The position numbers were made by a program, and so were the translations under genes. DNA of 64,000 nucleotides from an uncultured Roseobacter sp. (lineage in GTDB: Bacteria > Pseudomonadota > Alphaproteobacteria > Rhodobacterales > Rhodobacteraceae), in assembly GCF_947493125.1 (NCBI RefSeq), contig NZ_CANLQB010000006.1, positions 62,001 through 126,000 of the forward strand, written 5' to 3'. The notes beneath the pieces are model-generated. The model saw only the letters and a program-made list of their open reading frames with translations. It was not told the DNA's origin and searched no databases. Shown here in pieces: positions 8,976-17,561 of this stretch (within the stretch, counting starts at the first letter, position 1; each line of letters opens with the position of its first letter).

Positions 8976-10991
8976 TCATTCCGCTGCCAGACCGCGCCCC
9001 TTCAACAGCGCCTCGACACCGGGCAGTCGCCCGCGGAAGGCGACATAGAGCTCAGCCGCATCCTCGCTGCCCCCGGTGGACAGAATATGCTCTTCCAGCG
9101 CCGCCGCGCGCTCCGGGTCGAACGCACCACCGGCGTCCTCGAAGGACGCGAAGGCGTCTGCATCCATGACCTCGGACCACATGTAGCTGTAGTAGCCGCT
9201 GGAATAGCCATCCCCGGCGAAGACATGGGCAAAATGCGGCGTGGCATGGCGCATGGTGATCGGATGGGGCATCCCGATCTCCTCCAGCACCTCTGCCTGC
9301 CGCGCCATCGGATCGGACGGCGCCGGGCCATCGTGGAAGGCGAGATCCACCAGTGCCGAGGCCACATATTCCACGGTCTGGAACCCCATGTCATAGGTGG
9401 CCGCGGCGAGCACCTTGTCGAGCATCTCCTGCGGCATCGTCTCGCCGGTTTCTGCATGGGTTGCGAACTCACCCAGCACCTCCGGCACCTCGAGCCAGTG
9501 TTCATAAAGCTGGCTCGGCAGTTCGACAAAATCCCGGGCCACGGAGGTGCCGGACAGGCTCTCATATGTCACGTCTGAAAGCATCTGATGCAGCGCATGA
9601 CCGAACTCATGAAACAGCGTGCGCGCGTCGTCATAGGACAAGAGCGCCGGATCGCCCTTTGCGAAGTTACAGACGTTGATAACAATTGGTGTCTTGCGAC
9701 TTGGGAATTTGGCCTGCGACCGCATCGCCGAGCACCAGGCGCCCGAGCGCTTCGAGCCACGCGCGAAGTAGTCCCCGATGAACACCGCCACATGCTCGCC
9801 CCGCCGCGTCACCTCCCACGCCCGGCAATCCGCGTGATAGAGCGGAACATCAAGCGGGGCAAAGGACAGGTCGAACAGCCGGGTGGCACAGGAAAAGGCC
9901 GCTTCAATCATGCGCTCCAGCTGAAAGTACGGTTTGAGTGCCGCCTCATCGAGGTCGTGTTCCGCGACCCTTCGCTTTTCGGAATAATACCGCCAGTCCC
10001 ACGGTGCGAGGGGGCCATTGACCCCATCTGCCTGCATCATCCCGGTGAGCACCTCTGCATCGGCCTTGGCTTGCGCCACTGCCGGCTCCCACACAGCCAT
10101 CAGAAGATCCCGCACCGCGCCCGGTGTTTTGGCCATCTCGGTTTCGAGTTTATAGGCGGCAAAACTGTCGTAGCCGAGAAGCGCCGCACGCTCTTCGCGC
10201 AAGGCGAGGATTTCACGCGCGATCTCGCGGTTGTCGGTCTTGCCGCCATTCGCTCCCCGCGCGGCCCACGCCTTGAACGCGATCTCGCGCAGGTCGCGCC
10301 GTGGCGAGAACTGCAAAAAGGGCACGATCACTGACCTGGAGAGCGTGACCACCGGCCCGTCCGCCGCTTTCTCTTCTCCGGCGGCCCGGGTCGCCGCGAT
10401 CACGAAGTCTGGCAAACCTTCGAGATCCTCTTCCGCAAGTGGCAGCATCCACTCCCTTTCATCGGCAAGAAGGTTCTGGGTAAACTCCGTTCCCAGAACC
10501 GCAAGACGCTCCTTGATCTCCTTCATCCGCGCATCCTCCGCCCCGTGGAGAGCGGCCCCCGCGCGGACAAACCCGCGGTGGGTGAGCATCAAGACGCGGT
10601 TCTGTTCGGAACTCAGCTCCTGATCCGCACGGCTGTTCCACACCTGAGCGATGCGCGCAAAGAGCGCCTTGTTGCTGTAGATCTGCGAGAAATGTGCGGC
10701 CAGCTTGGGTGAAAATTCGCGCTGCAACGCCTCGCGCGCGGGGTTGCTGTCTGCACCCGCCACAGCAAAGAACACGCTCAACACCTGGTTAAGCCCTTTG
10801 CCGGCAGCTTCCAGCGCCTCGACGGTATTGGCGAAACTGGAAGGCTCAGACGACGACGCGATGGCCTCTATCTCGGCCTCATGCGTCGCGAGAGCCTCTT
10901 CCAAAGCAGGCGCGAAATCATCGTCTGAAATCCTGTCGAACGGCGCGATCTGAAACGGCGTGGTCCAGTCCTGCAAGAGCGGGTTGGTCAT
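8976..10991 (-). CDS. M3 family zinc oligopeptidase
   Basis: This is a cytoplasmic metallopeptidase of the thimet/oligopeptidase A/Dcp family, which degrades short peptides. The 671-residue product has the zinc motif HEFGH at His461-His465 with the downstream glutamate region expected of the family. No signal peptide is present. The ATG at 10991 is preceded by AAGGAGATTTCA, a strong ribosome site. An upstream in-frame extension to 11045 lacks support. It is convergent with ghrA: the two genes abut at 8975/8976. OpdA and Dcp types cannot be separated confidently by eye, so no symbol is given. Confidence 0.93.
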   Translation of the reverse strand: MTNPLLQDWTTPFQIAPFDRISDDDFAPALEEALATHEAEIEAIASSSEPSSFANTVEALEAAGKGLNQVLSVFFAVAGADSNPAREALQREFSPKLAAHFSQIYSNKALFARIAQVWNSRADQELSSEQNRVLMLTHRGFVRAGAALHGAEDARMKEIKERLAVLGTEFTQNLLADEREWMLPLAEEDLEGLPDFVIAATRAAGEEKAADGPVVTLSRSVIVPFLQFSPRRDLREIAFKAWAARGANGGKTDNREIAREILALREERAALLGYDSFAAYKLETEMAKTPGAVRDLLMAVWEPAVAQAKADAEVLTGMMQADGVNGPLAPWDWRYYSEKRRVAEHDLDEAALKPYFQLERMIEAAFSCATRLFDLSFAPLDVPLYHADCRAWEVTRRGEHVAVFIGDYFARGSKRSGAWCSAMRSQAKFPSRKTPIVINVCNFAKGDPALLSYDDARTLFHEFGHALHQMLSDVTYESLSGTSVARDFVELPSQLYEHWLEVPEVLGEFATHAETGETMPQEMLDKVLAAATYDMGFQTVEYVASALVDLAFHDGPAPSDPMARQAEVLEEIGMPHPITMRHATPHFAHVFAGDGYSSGYYSYMWSEVMDADAFASFEDAGGAFDPERAAALEEHILSTGGSEDAAELYVAFRGRLPGVEALLKGRGLAAE

Positions 10992-11051
10992 TGAAATCTC
11001 CTTTGAGCGACAAGCTAGAGCCGCCGACCACAACCGACAAGACACAGCCTC

Positions 11052-12119
11052 CTAGGCGGCGGGCGCATGCCCGCGCGCGCCACCGCACACAGGGCAATCG
11101 GGGCGCGGTGAAATCGCAATGATCCGGCTTTCCCCATAGAGCGCGTCGTAGATCACCATCTGACCACGCAGCACTGTTCCAGCGTCCGTGATGATTTTGA
11201 TCGCCTCGGTGGCCATCATCGCACCGATAACGCCCGGCAGCGGCCCCAGAACCCCCGCCTCGGCACAGGACGGTGCCAGTTCCGCCGCGGGGGCTTGCGG
11301 AAAAATGCACTGGTAGCAGGGTGCGCCGCGGGCCGGGTCAAAGACGCTCAACTGCCCCTCCCACTGGCTCAACGCGCCGGAGATCAGTGGTATGCCTTGC
11401 TCTGCCGCAACGCGGTTTGTCAAATAGCGCGTGTCAAAATTGTCCGTGCCATCCAGGATCAGATCATAGTCGACAAAGAGGTCCGACGCGATTTCCTCTG
11501 TCAGTCGCCGATGATAGGGGCGCACGGTGACATGGGGATTTTGAGCTGTCATTTCCGCCTGAGCAGAGAACACCTTGGGGGTGCCAATGGACTGGTCTTT
11601 GTGGATCACCTGCCTTTGAAGATTGGCATTCTCGACGCGGTCATCATCAATGACCCCGATTGTCCCGACGCCAGCGGCGGCCAGATACTGGAGCGCCGGG
11701 GCGCCTAAACCGCCAGCGCCAATCACCAGAACTTTCGCCTCCTTGAGCAGCGACTGCCCCGGCCCGCCGATTTCGCGCAGGACAATATGCCGGGCGTATC
11801 GGTTCAGTTCGCTGTCGCTGAACCCTTTTCGGGGGGCGTCGGGCTGATCGGCAGCGCGGGCATGATCGGCGCGGTCCTGCAGCAGACGCAAGCCACGGCG
11901 GTAGGCAAAGATCAGTGCGGCAAACCCACCGATGATGAGCCAAAGTGCGGGGCTTTCGCCCGTCGCCATTCGCAGCGGGCTGCCGTCGGGCAGGGTCAGT
12001 TGAACGACCATAACACCCAGATACAGCACACCAATCATAGTGATCCGCGTAGAGCGCGGCGCCCCCATCAGCGCTCCGATCCCCCAGAGCACACCCGCCA
12101 TGGCGAAAACCAGAAACAT
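11052..12119 (-). CDS. moeB: Membrane-anchored MoeB/ThiF-type adenylyltransferase
   Basis: The C-terminal 240 residues are an E1-like adenylyltransferase. The nucleotide motif GAGGLGAPALQYLAAAG is at about residue 134, followed by the family block DGTDNFDTRYL. Two CxxC pairs (CYQC and CPVC) would bind zinc. Such enzymes activate the C-terminal glycine of MoaD or ThiS sulfur carriers. Unlike classical MoeB (about 250 residues), this product has about 100 extra N-terminal residues containing three hydrophobic helices (for example MFLVFAMAGVLWGIGALMG), which should anchor it in the membrane. Its ATG overlaps the dut stop by one base (TGATG). Whether it serves molybdopterin or thiamine synthesis is not shown here, and the symbol is tentative. 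Confidence 0.85.
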   Translation of the reverse strand: MFLVFAMAGVLWGIGALMGAPRSTRITMIGVLYLGVMVVQLTLPDGSPLRMATGESPALWLIIGGFAALIFAYRRGLRLLQDRADHARAADQPDAPRKGFSDSELNRYARHIVLREIGGPGQSLLKEAKVLVIGAGGLGAPALQYLAAAGVGTIGVIDDDRVENANLQRQVIHKDQSIGTPKVFSAQAEMTAQNPHVTVRPYHRRLTEEIASDLFVDYDLILDGTDNFDTRYLTNRVAAEQGIPLISGALSQWEGQLSVFDPARGAPCYQCIFPQAPAAELAPSCAEAGVLGPLPGVIGAMMATEAIKIITDAGTVLRGQMVIYDALYGESRIIAISPRPDCPVCGGARGHAPAA

Positions 12120-12589
12120 CAGCCGCGCCCCGTCGACCCGAACCCGCCGGTGTTGCGGTCGGTGTCACTGAGCTGCCCGACCACCCTAAAGCGCGCCTGG
12201 ACCACGGGGGCCACGACCAGCTGCGCGATGCGCATGCCGTGGGTGACCTTGAACGGGGCCTCACCTGCGTTCAGGACGATAATCCCAAGCGGGCCGCGAT
12301 AATCGCTGTCGATCGTGCCCGGACTGTTGACCAGCATCAGTCCATGGTGCAGCGCCAGACCGGAGCGCGGGCGCACCTGTACCTCATAGCCCTCCGGGAT
12401 CTCCATCCTGAGCCCTGTCGGGATCAGCGCGCGCGCACCGGTCTGGATGATGACTTCGCCGCCGGGCAGATTGGCCCGCACGTCGGCCCCGGCGGCCCCG
12501 ACTGTCTGATAGGCGGGGAGATCCATGGTGCGATCTGCGTCATCGGCCCACTCCAGGGCGATCCGGACGTGTTCGTGATGTCCTGCCAT
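12119..12589 (-). CDS. dut: dUTP diphosphatase
   Basis: This trimeric enzyme hydrolyses dUTP to dUMP, keeping uracil out of DNA and feeding dTMP synthesis. The 156-residue product has the five dUTPase motifs in order: AGADVRA, RPRSGLA, GTIDSDYRG, RIAQLVV and the glycine-rich tail TGGFGSTG at the C-terminus. The length is normal. It sits five bases after coaBC on the same strand and overlaps the downstream adenylyltransferase gene. The dut-coaBC pairing is common in proteobacteria. Confidence 0.96.
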   Translation of the reverse strand: MAGHHEHVRIALEWADDADRTMDLPAYQTVGAAGADVRANLPGGEVIIQTGARALIPTGLRMEIPEGYEVQVRPRSGLALHHGLMLVNSPGTIDSDYRGPLGIIVLNAGEAPFKVTHGMRIAQLVVAPVVQARFRVVGQLSDTDRNTGGFGSTGRG

Positions 12590-12593
12590 GAAA

Positions 12594-13787
12594 TCAGTTC
12601 AATGCCTCTGCGATCCGCGTGGCCAACCGCCGTGCAACCTCCGATTTGGTCATCGTCGGCCAGTTCTCTGCCCCCGCGTCGTCGATCACGGTGACGGTAT
12701 TGTCGTTTCCGCCCATGACGCCCGTCGCCTCCGAAACATCGTTCGCGACAATCCAGTCACATCCCTTGCGGCGTCGTTTGGCCGTCGCGTTCTCAACGAC
12801 GTCATTGGTCTCGGCGGCGAAGCCGATCACCAGTGCAGGACGCCGTTCCTCGAGATGGGCAACATGCTCCAGGATATCCGGATTTTCCGCAAAGCTGAGA
12901 TCTGGCAGCCCGTCTTTGGACTTCTTGAGCTTCTGCGCACTGGTCCCCTGAACCCGCCAGTCGGCAACTGCGGCGGCGAAAACAGCCGCATCCGCGGGCA
13001 GCGCCGACTCGACAGCATCCAACATCTGCTGTGCGGTTTGAACCGGCACCACCGTGACACCCTCAGGCGGAGCGACCTCAGCCGGTCCGGTCACGAAGAC
13101 AACCTCAGCCCCCAAGGAGGCAAGCGCGTGACCGATGGCGGTGCCCTGCGCCCCGGACGACCGGTTCGCGATATAGCGCACCGGGTCGATGGGCTCATGT
13201 GTCGGCCCGGATGTGACAAGGATGCGCTTGCCCGACAGCGGGCCTGCGGCGAGCCGGCTCTCAATCGCCGAAACGATCTCAAGCGGTTCGGCCATTCGAC
13301 CAGGCCCGTACTCGCCACATGCCATATCACCCTCATTCGGGCCGACGAGTGCCACGCCATCGTCGGCCAGTCTGCGCGCATTGCGCTGAGTTGCGGCATG
13401 ATCCCACATGCGAACGTTCATGGCGGGCGCGACGAGAACCGGCGTATCAGTCGCAAGCAGCAACGTGCTGGCAAGATCATTTGCCAGACCGGTGGCCATT
13501 TTCGCCATCAAGTCAGCTGTTCCCGGTGCAACGACCACGAGATCCGCAACCCGGCTGAGCTGAATATGGCCCATCTCCGCCTCATCTGTCAGATCGAAGA
13601 GGTCGCGGTAGACCTTGGAGCCGGCGAGTGCCGAGACCGAGAGCGGTGTCACAAATGCCTCGCCGGCCGTGGTCAGCACAGGTGTCACAATGGCGCCTCG
13701 TTCGCGCAGCCGTCGGATCAGATCCAATGATTTGAAGGCCGCGATTCCACCACCGATGATCAGCAGAATATGTTTTCCGGTCAGCAT
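12594..13787 (-). CDS. coaBC: Bifunctional phosphopantothenoylcysteine decarboxylase/synthetase
   Basis: CoaBC carries out two steps of coenzyme A synthesis: it joins 4'-phosphopantothenate to cysteine (CoaB, C-terminal) and decarboxylates the product with FMN (CoaC, N-terminal). The 397-residue product shows the CoaC motifs PAMNVRMW near residue 115 and CGEYGPGRM near residue 156. The CoaB part starts near GPTHEPIDPVRYI and includes the KLKK lysine motif. I chose ATG at 13787 (MLTGKHILL) because GGGGA precedes it and the 12 extra residues upstream are not family-like. It lies just upstream of dut in one operon. Confidence 0.95.
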   Translation of the reverse strand: MLTGKHILLIIGGGIAAFKSLDLIRRLRERGAIVTPVLTTAGEAFVTPLSVSALAGSKVYRDLFDLTDEAEMGHIQLSRVADLVVVAPGTADLMAKMATGLANDLASTLLLATDTPVLVAPAMNVRMWDHAATQRNARRLADDGVALVGPNEGDMACGEYGPGRMAEPLEIVSAIESRLAAGPLSGKRILVTSGPTHEPIDPVRYIANRSSGAQGTAIGHALASLGAEVVFVTGPAEVAPPEGVTVVPVQTAQQMLDAVESALPADAAVFAAAVADWRVQGTSAQKLKKSKDGLPDLSFAENPDILEHVAHLEERRPALVIGFAAETNDVVENATAKRRRKGCDWIVANDVSEATGVMGGNDNTVTVIDDAGAENWPTMTKSEVARRLATRIAEALN

Positions 13788-13857
13788 CACGCATCCCCAG
13801 TGGGTGGGCCTCCGGGCGACCATAGGCCGTCACGCAGGCAACCTCCAGCCCTCTGCA

Positions 13858-14673
13858 TCAGTTGAAGACGTCGCATGGATCCTCACGCGTGACAGCGGGC
13901 CCATCTGCCATCGCGGTGAACCCTCCCGGTGGTGTGCGCCCGTTCTCACCCTGACCAAGAGCAAAGACACTGAGGCCAGGTGCTGCGGTCTGCAAATACA
14001 GTGGCGCGCCCCAATCCGTCCGGGCATGCCCGTTCCCGGTGATGACGATCACAGGCCCGCCGGTGTCCTCCACAGCCTCAAGTGCGGCCCGTGCCAGCGT
14101 GGCATCCCGCAAGCGCTGGACGGAAACCATCATCGGCAGCATATCCGCCGGCAACGCGTTGCAATGAGCATCCGCCTGCATCTGCTCGCGCGCGGCCTGC
14201 TGGGTTGCGTCGAGAGGGACGTCGAGGCCAAAGCGCGCCGCATCCTGTGGTCCGAAGATTTGGGCGATATCCTGTTGCATGACGCCCCGGATTTCGGCAC
14301 GCGGGACTCCGGCACCGTAAACCTCAGCCGCGGGAGCAGCCTCGAAAATGGGATAATACAGGGCGAAGTCGGGCCACCCCGATCCGTCCCATTCAAGCGC
14401 GGACCCTAACGCCGCCTGCGAGCGGCGCACGTCCGCAGTGACGCGGGCGGCCTGTTGCGGTGTCAGCATCTCGAAGACCAATGCAGAGGGCGCAAGGGCC
14501 GCTGTCCACTTGGCCTGAACCGCATGATGTCCGGGATTGTCATGTTGCTCCCCGAGGAAGACAACGTCTGCTGTTCGGGCCGCTCCTGGCAAGATATCCT
14601 GTGCAAAGGCAAGAGGAGCGGCCAAAACGACCGCTCCCACAGACATCATGCTTCGGACAGTTGATCCAATCAC
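13858..14673 (-). CDS. ChaN-family exported protein
   Basis: The 271-residue product starts with a signal peptide ending near AAPLAFA, then shows the ChaN-family (DUF399) motif LGEQHDNPGHH. ChaN-type proteins are periplasmic or outer-membrane lipoproteins; the Campylobacter protein ChaN binds heme. No lipobox cysteine follows the signal peptide here, so it may be soluble in the periplasm. The ATG at 14673 overlaps the rpoH stop by four bases. A second Met nine residues in is an alternative start that would keep the signal peptide. Heme binding here is inference from the family. Confidence 0.78.
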   Translation of the reverse strand: MIGSTVRSMMSVGAVVLAAPLAFAQDILPGAARTADVVFLGEQHDNPGHHAVQAKWTAALAPSALVFEMLTPQQAARVTADVRRSQAALGSALEWDGSGWPDFALYYPIFEAAPAAEVYGAGVPRAEIRGVMQQDIAQIFGPQDAARFGLDVPLDATQQAAREQMQADAHCNALPADMLPMMVSVQRLRDATLARAALEAVEDTGGPVIVITGNGHARTDWGAPLYLQTAAPGLSVFALGQGENGRTPPGGFTAMADGPAVTREDPCDVFN

Positions 14674-15548
14674 ACGAGGAAATGATGCACTTCGCGCGAC
14701 TGACTTTCCAAAGACTTGCGCATCTTGGCAAAGGCAGCCGCCTCGAGCTGTCGCACACGCTCTTTGCTCAGCGATAGTTCCTGACCGAGGCTTTCCAAAG
14801 TGCGCGGCTGATCACGCAGCTTGCGTTCCCGCACGATGAACCGCTCCCGCTCATTCAAATCGTTCATCGCCTTGAGCAACCATTCCCGCAATTGTTCGGT
14901 GTCGTGGCTGTGCTCCACCGTCTCGGCGGCCTGGGCACTGTCATCCTCCAGTGCGTCAATCCACTCACGCCCCTCATCTTCGGTCGACTGCGTCGCGTTC
15001 AAGGAATAATCGGATCCCGACAGGCGGCCTTCCATCATCTCGACGTCATGCAGCGGCACACCGATCTCGGTCGAGATCATCTGGCGCAGCTGGTGCCGGT
15101 CAAGCACTTCGCCGGCAGCAGCACTTTCTCGTTCCAGCCGAGCCTGCACCCGACGCATGTTGAAAAACAACGATTTTTGTGACGATGTCGAACCGGTGCG
15201 CACCATCGACCAATTGCGCATCACGTAGTCCTGAATGGACGCCTTGATCCACCAGACCGCGTAGGTTGAAAAGCGCACTCCACGGTCAGGGTCGAACTTG
15301 TCTGCCGCTTTCATCAGCCCGAGGCCCGCTTCCTGGATGAGGTCGTTCATCGGCGCGCCATAGCGTTTGAATTTCGATGCCATGGAAATGGCCAGGCGCA
15401 TGTAGGCTGTGATCAGCCTGTGGAGAGACTTTTCACATCGCTCATCCCGCCACGCATAGGCCAGTTTGAGTTCTGTTTCCGCGTCGAGCAGTTCCGCCTT
15501 CATAGCGGTGCGCGACAATGACATATCCCTTGCTGTGTCCAAAGCCAT
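14670..15548 (-). CDS. rpoH: RNA polymerase sigma-32 family factor, RpoHII type
   Basis: This alternative sigma factor of the RpoH family is 292 residues long. Region 2 includes LIQEAGLGLMKAADKFDP and the -10-recognition block FSTYAVWWIKASIQDYVMRNWS. The RpoH box appears as QKSLFFNMRR, followed by the region 4 helix-turn-helix TLESLGQELSLSKERVRQLE. In Rhodobacter two RpoH factors exist; the divergent RpoHII responds mainly to singlet oxygen and other oxidative stress. This sequence resembles that type, which is an inference. The start at 15548 follows GGGAGATGTCGCT. A ChaN-family gene is translationally coupled downstream. The short divergent gap to cobU holds its promoter. Confidence 0.88.
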   Translation of the reverse strand: MALDTARDMSLSRTAMKAELLDAETELKLAYAWRDERCEKSLHRLITAYMRLAISMASKFKRYGAPMNDLIQEAGLGLMKAADKFDPDRGVRFSTYAVWWIKASIQDYVMRNWSMVRTGSTSSQKSLFFNMRRVQARLERESAAAGEVLDRHQLRQMISTEIGVPLHDVEMMEGRLSGSDYSLNATQSTEDEGREWIDALEDDSAQAAETVEHSHDTEQLREWLLKAMNDLNERERFIVRERKLRDQPRTLESLGQELSLSKERVRQLEAAAFAKMRKSLESQSREVHHFLV

Positions 15549-15598
15549 AGCGACATCTCCCAGTCAGATGAAGCACACCTTGCCGTGTACAATTGATA

Positions 15599-15628
15599 CA
15601 GATACGCACCATACCGACGATTGGTTCA
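15599..15628 (-). promoter_or_regulatory. Candidate ECF (RpoE-like) promoter for rpoH
   Basis: On the minus strand TGAACC (15623-15628) and TATCTG (15599-15604) are separated by 18 bases and lie about 50-80 bases upstream of the rpoH start. Rhodobacter RpoE promoters have a TGATCC-type -35, and RpoE drives rpoHII there. The -35 matches at five of six bases but the -10 match is poor, so this is a weak candidate. Confidence 0.25.
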
Positions 15629-15645
15629 CTTCAAAGGTTTATAAA

Positions 15646-16167
15646 ATGTTGCCAAAACTGACCTTCGTGCTAGGCGGCGCTGCCTCGGGAAAGTCAATCT
15701 GGGCGGAAAACCTTTTGTTAAGCAGTCGTTTAGCTCCCGTTTACCTTGCCACCTCCCGGGTCCATGACGACGAAATAAAAATGCGTGTAGAGGCCCATAG
15801 ATCGCGCAGAAGTGACCAGTGGCTCAATTTTGAGGCACAAATCGAACTCGGTTCGGTCCTCGACAGTCTAGATGCGACTCAAGCGGTGTTGATTGATTGT
15901 GCCACGATGTGGCTGACAAACATCATGATGGACGACATCGATATCGCGCAGGCGCAGGTCGATCTGCTGACAGCTCTGGAAAACTGCTCCGCTCCCGTTG
16001 TCATCGTCTCCAACGAGGTGGGGCACGGGATTGTGCCCGAGAATGCACTTGCAAGGCGGTTCCGCGACATGCAGGGCCGCTTGAACATCGCACTTGCCGA
16101 GCGGGCCGACCTCGCGGTCCAGGTGACTGCGGGACTTCCTCAGGTCTTGAAGGGTGAGTTGCCGTGA
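15646..16167 (+). CDS. cobU: Adenosylcobinamide kinase / adenosylcobinamide-phosphate guanylyltransferase
   Basis: CobU (CobP) phosphorylates adenosylcobinamide and then adds GMP, preparing the corrinoid for attachment of the lower ligand. The 173-residue product has the P-loop GGAASGKS at about residues 9-16 and the family block SNEVGHGIVPENALARRFRD near residue 122. The ATG at 15646 removes a 60-residue upstream extension that would run back across the rpoH start and does not look like protein. It overlaps the next gene, a CobC-like phosphatase, by four bases. It is about 37 kb from the main cob cluster of this window. Confidence 0.95.
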   Translation: MLPKLTFVLGGAASGKSIWAENLLLSSRLAPVYLATSRVHDDEIKMRVEAHRSRRSDQWLNFEAQIELGSVLDSLDATQAVLIDCATMWLTNIMMDDIDIAQAQVDLLTALENCSAPVVIVSNEVGHGIVPENALARRFRDMQGRLNIALAERADLAVQVTAGLPQVLKGELP

Positions 16168-16745
16168 CGGTTTGGCACTGGGTCCGCCACGGACCGACTC
16201 ACGAGAAAACCTTTGTGGGATGGCGAGACGTGCCGGCGGATCTCTCGGACACCGCCCGATTGGACAGACTGCGCGCGCATCTTCCGACATCCGCTCTGCT
16301 CATCGCGTCAGACCTGCGCCGCGCCTCGGCCACGGCGGACGCACTGGAAGGCGCGGATCATCGCCGGCTGGAAGACACAGCAGCCCTCCGCGAGTTCAAT
16401 TTCGGAGCTTGGGACGGCCTCCCTTTCGCCGAGATCGCCGAGCGCGATCCTGATCTGAGCCGGGCCTACTGGGAGACACCTGGGGACGTCGCTCCGCCCG
16501 GCGGGGAAAGCTGGAATGCCGCGGCCGAGCGGGTCGACGCCTGCGTGGATGCGATCAACGCAAGCCATCCGGACGCTCAGATCATCGCGGCAGCTCATAT
16601 CGGTGTCATCCTGACGCAGGTGCAGCGCGCTTTGGGCGTTTCGCCCTATCAGGCACTCGCTCACGAGATCGACAATCTGTCCTGCACGCGAATTGCCTGG
16701 GCCGGAAACATGGGATCGGTCGAGCAGATCAATCACTGTCCGTGA
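16164..16745 (+). CDS. Histidine phosphatase family protein (CobC-like)
   Basis: The 193-residue product has the phosphohistidine motif VRHGPT near residue 7, an acidic/aromatic block ALREFNFGAWDG, and the second catalytic histidine in AAHIGV. This places it in the phosphoglycerate-mutase-like branch that includes alpha-ribazole phosphatase (CobC), which removes phosphate from alpha-ribazole-5'-phosphate. The GTG start overlaps the cobU stop (GTGA), strongly suggesting a cobalamin role, but the enzyme activity is inferred from context. Confidence 0.82.
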   Translation: MTVWHWVRHGPTHEKTFVGWRDVPADLSDTARLDRLRAHLPTSALLIASDLRRASATADALEGADHRRLEDTAALREFNFGAWDGLPFAEIAERDPDLSRAYWETPGDVAPPGGESWNAAAERVDACVDAINASHPDAQIIAAAHIGVILTQVQRALGVSPYQALAHEIDNLSCTRIAWAGNMGSVEQINHCP

Positions 16746-16804
16746 TCCGCGTCTTCACAATTGATCGTTTGATTTGCGGACGTCGGGATCGCTAGCGTCC
16801 ACTC

Positions 16805-17485
16805 ATGACGTATGATCTCTACATTGGTGATCGCACCTTCTCCAGCTGGTCTCTCAGAGGCTGGCTCATGTTGGAGAAATTCGGGCTGCCCTACCGCACC
16901 CATCTCGTCGGCCTCTACAGCGGGACGATGGCTGCGGACTTTGCTCCGCTACATCCCGCACGATTGGTCCCGGTTCTGAAGACACCCGATGATGAGATCA
17001 TCGGCGAGACCTTGGCCATGGCTGAAACCTTGGCGGAGCGGCATCCAGATGCCGGCCTTTGGCCGGTGTTGGCTGGGCTTCGCGCCCGTGCACGGTGGCT
17101 CTGCGCCGAAATGGCCAGTGGATTTACGGCCCTGCGGGACGCCTGCCCCATGCAGTTGCAGCACGTCAATCAAGAATTTGTACCGTCCGGCGCCGTTTTG
17201 GCGGACCTGCACAGGCTGGAGGACATCTGGACCGCCGCACGGTTGATGTCCGGCACAGAGCAGGGCTGGCTGATGGGCGACTATAGTCTTGCTGACGTCT
17301 TTTTCGCCCCGGTGGCAGCGCGGGTGATCGGGTATGACCTTCCTGTCTCGGATGAAAGCCGCGCCTATTGTCTGAAAACCATTCGTGATCCTGCATTTCA
17401 GTCCTGGCGCGCGATGGGCCTGAAGACCAGATATGACCCGTTCCCCTATCCGACGGGCTGTCCGACCACCGAGTGGCCGGCCTGA
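16805..17485 (+). CDS. Glutathione S-transferase family protein
   Basis: The 226-residue product has a thioredoxin-like N-terminal domain beginning YDLYIGDRTFSSWSLRG, where the Ser-Ser-Trp-Ser segment occupies the usual catalytic position. A cis-proline region (RLVPVLK) and the GETLAMAETLAE block that binds the glutathione gamma-glutamyl group follow. The C-terminal half is a helical GST domain with the N-capping motif YSLADVFF. It looks like a zeta/maleylacetoacetate-isomerase-like or related bacterial GST, but the substrate is unknown. It stands about 60 bases from its upstream neighbour and is probably transcribed on its own. Confidence 0.86.
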   Translation: MTYDLYIGDRTFSSWSLRGWLMLEKFGLPYRTHLVGLYSGTMAADFAPLHPARLVPVLKTPDDEIIGETLAMAETLAERHPDAGLWPVLAGLRARARWLCAEMASGFTALRDACPMQLQHVNQEFVPSGAVLADLHRLEDIWTAARLMSGTEQGWLMGDYSLADVFFAPVAARVIGYDLPVSDESRAYCLKTIRDPAFQSWRAMGLKTRYDPFPYPTGCPTTEWPA

Positions 17486-17561
17486 GTCTCCCGGTTCAGG
17501 ATTAACCTTTCATAAAGACCGGTGACGTACCGATTAACCACGTTGGTCTGGAGGGGCGCTC

